This document shows, piece after piece, positions 17,711 to 27,274 of a stretch of 48,842 nt of DNA (its first letter is position 1; each line of letters begins with the position of its first letter). The notes under the pieces are model-generated. The model worked only from the letters and a program-made list of their open reading frames with translations, was not told the DNA's origin and ran no database searches. This stretch comes from CAYJLB01 sp964370845 (GTDB lineage: Bacteria > Bacillota > Clostridia > Oscillospirales > Ruminococcaceae). The DNA lies in contig CAYJLB010000011.1 in NCBI GenBank assembly GCA_964370845.1, forward strand, positions 1-48,842, written 5' to 3'. Made by a program: the position numbers and the translations under genes.

Positions 17711-19234
17711 CTAAAAAAAATTGTCATTATATTTAAGTTTAATTTCAATTTCTTTTACATCAAAAACAAGTATTTCTTCAATGAAAATATTTGCAATTTC
17801 ACAAGTTAAATTATTTGAATTAAGAAAAGAAAACGGATCTAATTCATTATTCTTATCATCTTCTATTTTTTGTAAAGAAGTTGTAAGAATTTCTAACTCT
17901 GCTATTTTTTGTTCCAAATTTTTTTTATCAAGACTATATTTTTCCTTAGAAATTTGTTCATTTACGAATTTTTCATACAATCTTAATTTAGCTTTTTTAT
18001 ATCCATTAATTAAATTGCTTTTTTCTTTTATTTTAACAGATATATCTTCTTTTTTGCCTTTAATATCTAAGAAAATATTTTCATCTATTAAGCAAAGATG
18101 ACTTTTTATGATATTTATTACTAATTTCTCAAGTTCATTTTCTTTTATCATAGAATTAATATTGCAATTTGTTTTTGCTCCACTTTTTCCATTTTTACAG
18201 TGGAAAATATATTCATTATTTTTCAGCTTTCTTTCCATCATATATTTACAATGACCGCATCTAACTAATTTTCTAAGAGGATAAATGTCACATTCACGCT
18301 TTTTTCCAGTTTTATTAGTTTTAATCATATTTCCCGCTTTTATAAAATCTTCTCTTGTAACAATTCCAGTGTGAGTATTTTCTACAATGATAGGTTCATG
18401 TTTTATGGTTTGTTTTGAATTATAAGTCACTTTTTTCTTATGCCCGCCAACCATATCACCTACATAAACTCTTGCACGAATAATTTCATATACTCTTTTG
18501 CTGTTCCATGAAATTGTATTAAGCATTGAACTATGCTTTTTGCTGTTTTTATAACGGATTTTAAAATATTCCCCTTTAGTTGGAATATTTTCTTGATTTA
18601 ATATTTTTGCAACCTCTGTAGTTGATTTTCCTTCTAAAATTAAATCAAAAACTCTGCGGACATATTTTGAAGATATTTCATCTATTACAAGTTTATTTTT
18701 ATCAAATTCGTCTTTTTTGTATCCGAAAGGTGGGTGACTTCCTATAAATTTCCCTTGTTTAGTTTTTTGTTTTTTTGCTGTAGAAATTTTTAATGATAAA
18801 TCTTTGCTATATGCTGAGTAAACAATATTTCGCATTACCATTTCCATTCCACCGGTTGTACCTTTAAAATTATCGCTATCATAATTATCATTTATTGAAA
18901 TAAATCTTACTCCTAAAAATGGAAAAACACATTCAAGATAATTGCCTGCTTCAATATAATCTCTAAAAAATCGGGAAAAATCTTTTACACAAATAACATC
19001 TATTTCCCCACTTTTTGTAGCTTCCATCATTTTTATGAGATTAGGCCTATTTTCTGTTGTTCCTGAAAAACCGTCATCCACAAATTCAATTCGGCTTCCA
19101 TTTGAAAAAATAGGGTCTTTATCAAGAAAAGCATTAATATAATTTCGCTGATTTTGAATACTTTCGCTTTCTATTTTTGTAAAACCTGTTTCTTCATCAG
19201 CATTTGAAAGCCTAATATATAGCGCTATTTTCAT
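17711..19234 (-). CDS. Large serine recombinase C
   Basis: A 507-residue site-specific recombinase; the third of three in a row. Resolvase catalytic domain at 1-150: MKIALYIRLS with the nucleophile at Ser10, FVDDGFSGTTENRPNL and VKDFSRFFRDYIEAGNYLE. Then the recombinase domain (GSHPPFGYK...), a zinc ribbon (CGHC ... C ... C) near 330-375 and a long coiled coil at about 395-460. The start is ATG 19234, one base after the stop of recombinase B and behind GCGAGGTG. The stop lies only about 20 bp from the left attachment site, the usual place for an element's own integrase. Confidence 0.93.
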   Translation of the reverse strand: MKIALYIRLSNADEETGFTKIESESIQNQRNYINAFLDKDPIFSNGSRIEFVDDGFSGTTENRPNLIKMMEATKSGEIDVICVKDFSRFFRDYIEAGNYLECVFPFLGVRFISINDNYDSDNFKGTTGGMEMVMRNIVYSAYSKDLSLKISTAKKQKTKQGKFIGSHPPFGYKKDEFDKNKLVIDEISSKYVRRVFDLILEGKSTTEVAKILNQENIPTKGEYFKIRYKNSKKHSSMLNTISWNSKRVYEIIRARVYVGDMVGGHKKKVTYNSKQTIKHEPIIVENTHTGIVTREDFIKAGNMIKTNKTGKKRECDIYPLRKLVRCGHCKYMMERKLKNNEYIFHCKNGKSGAKTNCNINSMIKENELEKLVINIIKSHLCLIDENIFLDIKGKKEDISVKIKEKSNLINGYKKAKLRLYEKFVNEQISKEKYSLDKKNLEQKIAELEILTTSLQKIEDDKNNELDPFSFLNSNNLTCEIANIFIEEILVFDVKEIEIKLKYNDNFF

Positions 19235-19235
19235 T

Positions 19236-20896
19236 TCACACCTCGCTGATATAGCCAATATTTTCTTTATAGGTTGCGTAAACATCAGTACATTTCATAG
19301 TTATTTCAACATCTCCATTTTCGTAGACTAACACTTTTTCAATCATATTATCAACTAAATTCTGTGTTAATACTTTTGATTTTCCTACCGATTTTATAAG
19401 GTTAAGCCATTTGTTATTATTTGATAAAGGCTCATCAACTAATAATCCTTGCAACCTATAATATTCTTCATCATAATTCTTTTTTGCAAATGCATATTCA
19501 TCAGTTCCTAAAACTCCTTTTGCAAAATCTTCATATAATCTTGTTCTTTTTCTCTGTAAACCCAAAAGTTTAAGGTTCAAACTTTTTATACTAGCTTTTT
19601 GATTTTGTTGGCTACTTTTTTTGCTCTCACTTATATTAAAATTGTCAACAAGGTTTCTATAATCTAAAGCCACTTCTATTTGTGATAATATTGCATTTAA
19701 TACCTTTTCGTTAAGTTTCAAATAATTTATTTTGTGCTTTGAACATTCTTTTTTTTTATGTATTTTGAACATTTATAATACGCATTAAAGTTATTTCTAT
19801 CTACTAAACGATTAAATGTCAATGGACTAAGACAATCAGCACAATAAATTTTCCCTGTAAATAAATTATTAAGTTGTGCACGTTTTTTCGCTGTTTCTTT
19901 CATTTTTTTTGCCTTATTTTCAGAAGCAAGCCTACGAATTTCTTGTACAGTATAAAATAATTCTTCAGAAATTATGGGTTGATGAGTATTTTCTAAAAAA
20001 ATCCACTTACTTTCGTCTTTTACATCTTCACAAATGATACCTCTATAAAAAGCTCTAACTTTTTTTCCTATAACAGTATGTCCGAGGTAAGTATGGTTCT
20101 TAAGTATATTTTGTATAGTTGAATAATGAAACCCGTTGCTGTTTGAAACATTGCCTTTTTGTACATTTATTTCAGCTTTTCTTACTTTTGGGTTTGGAGC
20201 ATTTAATTCATTAAGGGTGCTTATTATCTCTTTGATGCTTTTTCCATTTGCCCTTAAAGTGAAAATTAATCTCACAAATTCAGCAGTTGCTTCATCAACA
20301 ATAACTTTACGTCTTGTTTCATCAAGCATATATCCATAAGGCAAAGTATTTCTTTTAAATTCACCTGATAAAAATCTTGTCTGATGAGCAGTAGATACTT
20401 TTCTTGAAATATCTTTTGCGTAAATACCGTTTATCATATTTTGCAAAGGAATCATAAGGCTTTCATTACTACTGTCCATTAAAGAACTGTCATATTTCTC
20501 ATTTACAGAAATAAATCTAAGTCCTAAATCAGGGAAAACCCGCTCCAAATAAGTTCCTGTTTCAATGTAATCTCTACCAAAACGAGATAAGTCACGAACT
20601 ACAAGGCATTTGATTTTCCCTTTTTCTATATCATTTATAAGCCTATTAAATTCCGGTCTATCAAAATTTGTTCCCGTCTTTCCATTATCGATATAAGTGT
20701 CGGCTAAAATTAATTGGGGATTTTCATTAATAAAATTACGACAAGCCTCAACTTGGTTTTCAATTGCGTTTCCATCATCATTTTTATGACTATTTTCTGC
20801 TGAAAGTCTTGCATAAATCCCAGTGTTAAGTGGCTCATTTATAGGTTTTGCAATTACTTCATTTTTCTGCAATACCGTCCTTTTTTTTCGTCCCAT
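19236..20896 (-). CDS. Large serine recombinase B, split by a -1 frame change at an A9 run
   Basis: Catalytic domain intact: GIYARLS with Ser32, DNGKTGTNFDRPEF, VVRDLSRFGRDYIETGTYLE; then the recombinase domain and the first half of the zinc ribbon (CADC). The zero frame stops at 19727 after 389 residues. The remainder (second Cys pair, coiled coil, and the tail to 19236) is in the -1 frame. The change occurs at nine A (19749-19757) ending A-AAA-AAG, the classic bacterial -1 slippery heptamer. A -1 slip restores CSKYIKKKECSKH and a product of about 552 residues like its neighbours. It could be programmed slippage, a real mutation, or a homopolymer error in the sequence. RBS GGAGG before the ATG. 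Confidence 0.85.
19749..19757 (-). other. Candidate slippery site (A9) in recombinase B
   Basis: Nine consecutive A in the coding strand followed by G; the zero-frame codons AAA AAG preceded by A make A-AAA-AAG. Slipping back one base leads exactly into the frame that encodes the rest of the zinc ribbon and the coiled coil. Transcriptional slippage at A9 would have a similar effect. Confidence 0.5.
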
Positions 20897-20907
20897 TTCT
20901 TAACCTC

Positions 20908-22527
20908 CTATGCTATTTCAACTGTATTAAGGTTTTCATATGTATCTGAATACTTAAAAATTATTTCAAGAGTACGTTTTTCATAAATTTTAACTTTATA
21001 AACAAGTGCCATAAGCACCCGACGACTTAAAACGTCAATATTCTTATTTTCTTTAAAAGTTGACACCCAATTTTTATTATTGTCACCATTGTAAATAGTT
21101 TGTAACCCTATTTTATCTAGGTTGTTGATTGCTATTTTTTTGTCGTCAATTATGCTCTTATATATTCCTTTAAATTCAAGATATTCTTCTTTTGAAATAA
21201 TATTTTCATATAAATCTTCATTAAGGCGAAGTTTTAAGTTTTGATATTTAGTTATTTCTTCATTCAATTCTTCAACTTGCCTTTCAAAACTAAACATTTT
21301 TCCATTATTATATTTTGCTTGTAAAGTTAATTCGGATACTTTTTTATATTCTAAAATTAAATCTATTTGGTTTTTTATAGCAGTTAAAACCTTTTCTTCA
21401 ACATCATTTACGCTAATGCTATGAGAAAAGCACATTTTATTCTTTTTGTGATTAGAACAAACATAATACACATATTTTTTTCCTCTTGCATAAGCATTTT
21501 GCCTTATCATAGTTGAGCCACAATCAGCACAAAATAAAAACCCAGATAAAGCATTTGCACTGTCATCAAAAGTAGAGCGCATATCTCTTTTCAACAGTTC
21601 ACAAACGGAAAAAAAATCTTCTTTTTCCACCAAAGGTTTATGTGCATCTTGAGTGACAAACCATTCACTTTTATCTTTTTCTTTTACAATTTTTACCTTG
21701 TAATTTGGTGTTCCACTTTTACCTTGTGTAAGTGTTCCTATGTAAACATCATTCACTAAAATGCGTTTAACAGTGTTGTATTCCCATTTGCTTTTTTCTG
21801 ATGTTTTAAATACTGTTTCAAAATTAAAGCCATTTGCTCTTTTATAATCCATGGGTGGAAGTACACCTTTATTATTTAACATTTCAGCTATTTTTTTAAT
21901 ACTCATTCCATCTTTGAAAGAAGAAAAAATCAACTGTACAACCTCTCCAGCTTTTTCATCAATAAGTAATTTATTTTTATTTTTGTTATCACGTTTATAT
22001 CCATAAGGAGCAAACGCACCTACAAATTCGCCATTTTTCTTTTTTGTATTAAGACTTGAACGAACTTTAATGGAAATATCTTTACTATAAGAATCGTTGA
22101 TGAGATTTTTGAAGGGAAGTACAAAGCTGTCTGAATGCGAATCACTTTTTAAACTATCATAATTGTCATTTATAGCAATAAACCTTACACCTAAACTAGG
22201 GAATATTCTTTCGATATATCTACCCGCATCAATGTAATTTCTACTAAATCTTGATAAATCACGAACTACAACACAATTAACATTTCCAGCAGTTATTTCC
22301 TTTTCAAGTTCTTTAAAACCTGTCCTATCAAAAGAAACCCCCGAAACACCGTCATCAACTATAGGTTGACGCACTATCTTTAAATCATCATGTTTACTTA
22401 CAAAATCGTAACAGTAAGCTTTTTGTCCAATTATACTGTTGCTTTCAGCTTTATCTCCATCTTCTTTTGATAATCGACAATAAATTACTGTTTTGTATAT
22501 TTTTTTGTTTTGATGAAGTTTTTGCAT
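20908..22527 (-). CDS. Large serine recombinase A
   Basis: A 539-residue recombinase; first of the three transcribed. Catalytic domain: TVIYCRLS with Ser20, DDGVSGVSFDRTGF, VVRDLSRFSRNYIDAGRYIE. Then the recombinase domain (GAFAPYGYKRDN...), a zinc ribbon (FLFCADCGSTMIRQ ... YYVCSNHKKNKMC) and a coiled coil at about 415-480. Start set at ATG 22527 behind AAAGGA; an in-frame ATG four codons upstream directly abuts that site. The stop is 11 bp before recombinase B. Pairs or trios of such recombinases can act as hetero-oligomers or as integrase plus direction factor; which of the three cuts the attachment sites is unknown. Confidence 0.93.
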   Translation of the reverse strand: MQKLHQNKKIYKTVIYCRLSKEDGDKAESNSIIGQKAYCYDFVSKHDDLKIVRQPIVDDGVSGVSFDRTGFKELEKEITAGNVNCVVVRDLSRFSRNYIDAGRYIERIFPSLGVRFIAINDNYDSLKSDSHSDSFVLPFKNLINDSYSKDISIKVRSSLNTKKKNGEFVGAFAPYGYKRDNKNKNKLLIDEKAGEVVQLIFSSFKDGMSIKKIAEMLNNKGVLPPMDYKRANGFNFETVFKTSEKSKWEYNTVKRILVNDVYIGTLTQGKSGTPNYKVKIVKEKDKSEWFVTQDAHKPLVEKEDFFSVCELLKRDMRSTFDDSANALSGFLFCADCGSTMIRQNAYARGKKYVYYVCSNHKKNKMCFSHSISVNDVEEKVLTAIKNQIDLILEYKKVSELTLQAKYNNGKMFSFERQVEELNEEITKYQNLKLRLNEDLYENIISKEEYLEFKGIYKSIIDDKKIAINNLDKIGLQTIYNGDNNKNWVSTFKENKNIDVLSRRVLMALVYKVKIYEKRTLEIIFKYSDTYENLNTVEIA

Positions 22528-22559
22528 GACTACTACCATTCCTTTCGTAATGCTTTGTT

Positions 22560-22799
22560 TTATAATCCTTTTAAATAATGAGAAATACAATCTTCAAGTG
22601 TGGAAGTAGTATTTGAAAAGCTAATTTTTACAACTGTATTGCCATCTTTATAGCAATATGGATTTTTGATTTGCTTTATATAATTTTTTAACCGTTCTTC
22701 ACGAGGTGCATTTTCTTCAATTTTTACATCACTTCTTTCAACAAGCTCATCTTTATCAACTAGTTTTACATCAATACTTTTTAATAAATTCAAATCCAT
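22560..22799 (-). CDS. Small conserved protein leading the recombinase operon
   Basis: A 79-residue protein. Its C-terminal half, IKNPYCYKDGNTVVKISFSNT followed by a leucine-rich end (TLEDCISHYLKGL), is a pattern I have seen in short proteins encoded directly ahead of clostridial serine recombinases (possibly the DUF6870 group; I am not certain of the family name). The start is ATG 22799, after GAAAGGA. It is followed by recombinase A after 32 bp. A role as recombination direction factor or DNA-binding cofactor is possible from position alone and is speculation. Confidence 0.6.
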   Translation of the reverse strand: MDLNLLKSIDVKLVDKDELVERSDVKIEENAPREERLKNYIKQIKNPYCYKDGNTVVKISFSNTTSTLEDCISHYLKGL

Positions 22800-22851
22800 A
22801 ATTATGACCATTCCTTTCGAAAACTTTTGTCCTCCCATTTTTTATAATTAA

Positions 22852-22880
22852 TAAATATGTTTTAAGAGAAAAGTATATGC
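22852..22880 (-). promoter_or_regulatory. SigE-like promoter candidate of the recombinase operon
   Basis: Minus strand: GCATATA at 22874-22880, a 14-bp spacer and CATATTTA at 22852-22859. The mother-cell SigE consensus is roughly KMATATW, 14-15 bp, CATACAMT: all seven -35 positions and the CATA core of the -10 agree. It lies about 55 bp upstream of the small gene's ATG. I see no good SigA promoter for this operon. Short AT-rich matches arise by chance, so this is a candidate only. Confidence 0.45.
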
Positions 22881-22900
22881 AGATATTTTAAAGAAAACTC

Positions 22901-22958
22901 TTGACAAAAATAATAAACAAGTATATAATAAACTTGCGTATCATATACTTGTTTATTA
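22901..22958 (+). promoter_or_regulatory. Promoter and long palindromic operator of the MarR-ABC operon
   Basis: -35 TTGACA (22901-22906), a 17-bp spacer and -10 TATAAT (22924-22929). A perfect 16-bp inverted repeat, TAATAAACAAGTATAT at 22911-22926 and its complement at 22943-22958, overlaps the spacer and -10 and the start of the transcript. This is the expected place for the MarR protein encoded 16 bp further on. Confidence 0.85.
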
Positions 22959-22973
22959 TATAAGGAGGACAAA

Positions 22974-23444
22974 ATGGAAAATAAAAAATACAAACACGAT
23001 ATTATGACAAAACAAAGGGTTGTAAAGCATAAAATGAAACAATTCCACCATGCTTTTGAACGTGTAATGCATCATAATTTGATTGATAGTGAGGTTTTTG
23101 CAGGAGAATCAAGACTTTTAATGTTGATTGCAAATAATTGTAATTTTTCACAGCGAGAACTTGCAAAAAAATTAGGAACAAGTCCAGCTTCCGTAGGAGT
23201 TAGCCTTAAAAAGCTAGAGAATAAGGGTTATATTTTAAGAAAAGTTGATGACAATGACTCAAGGGCTAACATTATCGAACTTACTCAAAAAGGTGATGAA
23301 TTTATAGAAAATACTCACGAACTTTTTCAAAAACTTGATAAAGAAACTTTTGATGGTTTTAGCGATGAGGAATTGGATTTGTTCGAAAATTTTATGGATA
23401 GATTACATCAAAATCTCTCAAATATGTTGGAGGAGGTAAAATGA
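22974..23444 (+). CDS. MarR family regulator of the element's ABC exporter
   Basis: A 156-residue winged-helix regulator. Seen: helix-turn-helix CNFSQRELAKKLGTSPASVGVSLKKLENKGYI (in two blocks around residues 55-85), wing DDNDSRANIIELTQKG with the family DxR, and a C-terminal dimerisation helix. AAGGAGG before the ATG. Its stop overlaps the start of the first ABC gene by 4 bases. A 16-bp palindrome over its own promoter marks autorepression. It is a typical ligand-released repressor of an export pump. Confidence 0.9.
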   Translation: MENKKYKHDIMTKQRVVKHKMKQFHHAFERVMHHNLIDSEVFAGESRLLMLIANNCNFSQRELAKKLGTSPASVGVSLKKLENKGYILRKVDDNDSRANIIELTQKGDEFIENTHELFQKLDKETFDGFSDEELDLFENFMDRLHQNLSNMLEEVK

Positions 23445-25168
23445 AAAGATATTTAAAATATATTAAACCTCATTTAATTTTCTTTATTCTATCGCCACTT
23501 TTAATGATTGTTGAAGTTTTTGCAGAGGTTAATATTCCAATTTTAGCAGGAAAAATTATTGACGGTTTTGTTGCGGGTGAAGAAGTTTCAATACTTTGGG
23601 GATATGGATTTAGAATGTTGTTTTTTGTTGGATTTGGTTTAGTTGCAGGGATTTCTTGTGCGTATTGTGCCACAAGAGCTTCAGTTTATTTTGGCTGTGA
23701 TTTAAGGGAAGAATTATTTAAGAAAATACAATCTTTCACTTTTTCTTGTATAGATAAATTCAGCACTTCTTCTTTAGTAACAAGGCTCACAAATGATATA
23801 ATTCAAATTCAAAACCTTGTAGAAACTGCACTTAGAATGTTAGTAAGAGCACCAGCTTTATTAATTGGAACGCTAATTATGGTGTTTACTGTGAACAGTA
23901 GTCTTGCCCTTATTTTTGTTTTTATAATTCCATTTTTAGTAATTGCAATTGCTATAATTGTTTCACTTAGTTATAAAAAATTCGGTGTTTTGCAAAAGAA
24001 AATTGATAAAATTAATTCTGTTGTAAGAGAAAATTTAACTAATATTCGTGTAATAAAATCTTTAGTAAGAGAAAAAACTGAGATTAATAAATTTAAAACT
24101 GCAAATGCTGATATGAAAAATAGTGGGCTTAAAGTTTTTAGAATTACAATGCTTCAAATGCCAATTATGACATTATCTGTGAATGTTGCGACAATAGCAA
24201 TACTTTATTTTGGCGGAATGGGTGTAGCTGAAGGGAACACTCAAATAGGCGATATATCAGTATTTATTACATATACTGCACAAATATTATCCTCTCTTAT
24301 GATGCTTGCAAATGTTTTAATTTCAGCTTCTCGTGCTTTTGCGTGTGTAAAACGTGTCAACGAAGTTTTTGACACTGAAATAGAAATAATTGAATATAAA
24401 TCATCTCAAAACAAAGTTATTAATGGAAGTATCGAATTTAAAAATGTGAGTTTCAAATATTATAAAGAAAATAGTGAAAATGTACTCAGCGATATTAATT
24501 TGAAGATAAATTCAGGTGAAACAGTAGGTATTATTGGTTCAACAGGTTGCGGAAAAACAAGCTTAATATCGCTTATTCCAAGGCTTTATGAAATGGATAG
24601 TGGAGAAATTTTAATTGACGGAAAAAATACAAAAGACTATTCCTTTAAAAATTTGCGTGACAGTGTTGCTGTTGTTTTGCAAAATAATATTCTTTTTTCG
24701 GGTTCAATAGAAAAAAATTTGCGATATGGGGATAAAAATGCTGATATGAATGAAGTTAGACAAATGGCTGAATATGCCGCTGCTAACGCTTTTATTGAAA
24801 GCTTTCCTGAAAAATATGACACAATTTTGGGACAAGGCGGTGTAAATCTTTCAGGTGGACAAAAACAAAGACTTTGTATAGCAAGAGCGTTATTAAAAAA
24901 GCCTAAAATTATTATTTTAGATGACTCAACAAGCGCTGTTGACACCGCTACTGAAGGGAAAATTCGAGAGTTTTTACAAAATGAACTTCAAAATACCACA
25001 AAGCTAATTATTGCACAGAGAATTTCTTCAGTAATCACTGCAGATAAAATTGTAGTTATGAATGATGGTAAGATTGAAGCGGTAGGAAAACATAGTGAAC
25101 TTTTGGAAAATAGTTTAACCTATAAAGAAATATACGACTCTCAACGTGATAAAGAAGCGATTGCATAG
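23441..25168 (+). CDS. ABC exporter, fused membrane-ATPase subunit 1
   Basis: A 575-residue half-transporter of the multidrug/lipid exporter type: six membrane helices in residues 1-310, then an ATPase with Walker A GSTGCGKTS near residue 363, Q-loop VLQNNILFSGSI, signature LSGGQKQRLCIARAL, Walker B IIILDDSTSAVDTATEG and a switch region IIAQRISSV. The Walker B catalytic position is Asp (DD) rather than Glu, and the H-loop has Gln in place of His. This is the pattern of the degenerate half in heterodimeric exporters, so its partner is the next gene. Translationally coupled to marR. Confidence 0.92.
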   Translation: MKRYLKYIKPHLIFFILSPLLMIVEVFAEVNIPILAGKIIDGFVAGEEVSILWGYGFRMLFFVGFGLVAGISCAYCATRASVYFGCDLREELFKKIQSFTFSCIDKFSTSSLVTRLTNDIIQIQNLVETALRMLVRAPALLIGTLIMVFTVNSSLALIFVFIIPFLVIAIAIIVSLSYKKFGVLQKKIDKINSVVRENLTNIRVIKSLVREKTEINKFKTANADMKNSGLKVFRITMLQMPIMTLSVNVATIAILYFGGMGVAEGNTQIGDISVFITYTAQILSSLMMLANVLISASRAFACVKRVNEVFDTEIEIIEYKSSQNKVINGSIEFKNVSFKYYKENSENVLSDINLKINSGETVGIIGSTGCGKTSLISLIPRLYEMDSGEILIDGKNTKDYSFKNLRDSVAVVLQNNILFSGSIEKNLRYGDKNADMNEVRQMAEYAAANAFIESFPEKYDTILGQGGVNLSGGQKQRLCIARALLKKPKIIILDDSTSAVDTATEGKIREFLQNELQNTTKLIIAQRISSVITADKIVVMNDGKIEAVGKHSELLENSLTYKEIYDSQRDKEAIA

Positions 25169-25215
25169 ACGAGCTTATAAAATAGGTTCGGCATTATAGA
25201 AAGGATAGTGAAATA

Positions 25216-27090
25216 ATGGAAAATAGACGACCTCCTCACGGCCCTCCACCACATAAAAGGAAGGAAGAAGAAAAAAACAACACCCAGAACGCACCTAATT
25301 TCGGAATTAGAAAAGGCGGTCCGGGAGCACACCTGGGAATGCCAGTAGTTAAACCGAAAAATACTTCAAAAACAATAAAAAGATTACTTAGTTATATTAA
25401 AGAAGATAGTTTTTTAATTGTTATAGTTTTTATTTGCGTTGCGATAAATACAGGGTTAAACCTTCTATCCTCTTACATGTTAAGACCGATTATAAACAAT
25501 TTGTTTGATGGAAAAGGAACAGATGTATTAATACAAAATATTATTATAATGGCAGTTGCGTATGGAGTTGCTTTAGTTGCAAATTTTGTTCAAATTAGGA
25601 TTATGATTAATGTTGCTCAAAAATCTCTTGAAAGGCTTAGAAACGAGCTTTTTGTCAAAATGCAAACATTACCACTTAGATATTTTGACACAAACAGCAA
25701 CGGTGATATGATGAGCCGATATACAAATGATGTGGATTCAGTAGGGGAAATGATGTCAAATACTGCGATTACACTTTTTTCAGCCATTATAACTTTTGTT
25801 GGAACATTAATAGTAATGCTATTTACAAATATAATTTTAACAATAGTTTCAATTGTATTAATTCCACTTTTCTTCTTCACTGGTAAGTTTATTACCAAAA
25901 GAAGTAGAAAATATTTTAAAGGTAGACAAGAAACTTTAGGTGAACTTAACGGATTTATCGAAGAAACTATTACAGGGCAAAAAGTTGTAAAAGTGTTTAA
26001 TCATGAAGATGACGCTTTTGAAGATTTTAAAGTGCACAATAAGGCATATAAAGAAAAGGTTGTAAAAGCACAATTTTTAGGCGGAATTATGGGACCTATA
26101 TTGGGTGTATTGGGTCATTTAAGCTATGAAATAACTGATTTAATCGGCGGATATTAATGTTTAACTTCTTATGTTGACGTTGGAGCTTATGCGGTATTTT
26201 TAAATTACTCAAGAAGTTTTACCAATCCAATCAACCAGATTTCAATGCAAATGAATGTTATTTATTCAGCTCTTGCTGGTGCAGAGAGAGTTTTTTCAAT
26301 GATGGACGAAGATAGCGAAAGTGAAGATATAGAAAATGCTGTCATTTCTGATAAAATGGATGGTTTTGTAAAATTAAATGATGTAAGTTTTGGTTATAGA
26401 AGTGATAAATTGGTATTAAAAAATATCTCACTTTATGCAAAACCAGGGCAAAAAATTGCTTTTGTTGGCTCAACTGGTGCTGGAAAAACTACAATAACTA
26501 ATCTATTAAATCGATTTTATGATATTCAAAGCGGAAGCATTACAATTGACGATGTTGAAATAAAGTCCTATCAAAAAGATTTCCTAAGGAAAAATATTGC
26601 TATGGTTTTGCAAGATACTCACCTTTTCGAGGGCACTGTTATGGAGAATATTCGCTATGGACGACTTGATGCAACTGATGAAGACGTAAAAATTGCTGCA
26701 AAAGCCGCAAATGCACACTCGTTTATTACAAGGCTTGAAAAAGGTTATGATACAGTCCTTGAAGGTGACGGTGCAAACTTAAGTCAGGGACAAAGACAAC
26801 TTTTAAATATCGCAAGAGCTGCAATATCAAAGGCTCCTATTTTAGTTCTTGATGAAGCTACAAGTTCAGTAGATACTCGTACAGAAAAGCATATTGAACA
26901 AGCCCTTGATAGACTTATGGAAACAAGGACTACATTTGTAATCGCTCATAGACTTTCAACTGTTAGAAACTCAAACGCTATTATGGTTTTAGAAAACGGA
27001 GAAATTATTGAACGTGGTGACCATGAAGAATTACTTCAAAATAAGGGAAGATATTTTGAACTTTATGAAGGAATAGCAAAACTAGCATAA
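25216..27090 (+). pseudogene. ABC exporter subunit 2, interrupted by an in-frame stop
   Basis: One frame of 624 codons with a single TAA at 26155-26157 (after LIGGY); sequence on both sides matches an ABC exporter. Before the stop: a Pro-rich N-terminus and five helices. After: FLNYSRSFTNPINQ, Walker A GSTGAGKTT, signature LSQGQRQLLNIARAA, Walker B ILVLDEATSSVDTRTE with the catalytic Glu and H-loop VIAHRLSTV. It therefore carries the active ATPase residues missing in subunit 1. With the stop, no full pump would be made unless the codon is read through; an ATG at 26245 opens the 3' part, but that piece alone lacks membrane helices. Real mutation or base error cannot be told apart here. Confidence 0.85.
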
Positions 27091-27126
27091 TATAATCCAA
27101 CTACTTTTACAAAATAATTTATTGTT

Positions 27127-27158
27127 TTAAGGTAAGCTTAAGGTTAATACTCTAATAT
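27127..27158 (+). promoter_or_regulatory. Direct-repeat box 1 (two-component promoter)
   Basis: TTAAGGT at 27127 and again at 27138 (11 bp apart), with a -10-like TAATAT starting 15 bp after the second repeat (27153). The same arrangement recurs at 29115 and 29774. One-turn direct repeats next to the -10 are typical binding sites of OmpR-type regulators, here probably the one encoded just downstream. Confidence 0.65.
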
Positions 27159-27274
27159 TGATTAAGAGGTGAAAATAAAGACTTGGAAATAGAAAATAAT
27201 TTTTTTGAAGTTATTTGATTTTTATCTTTTTATAACAAAAGAAGCTAGATGTCCTGAAAGAAATAGGGTTAAAT

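Noticed and set aside
16501..17748. The 3' spoIVA segment as a separate full gene starting at 17748
   Set aside because: The first 19 codons are the reverse-frame continuation of element DNA and recombinase C; SpoIVA homology starts exactly at the shared Asp codon and no ribosome site precedes it.
26155..26157. Stop codon as programmed recoding
   Set aside because: TAA is not known to code selenocysteine or pyrrolysine and no stimulatory structure is evident; mutation or base error is simpler.
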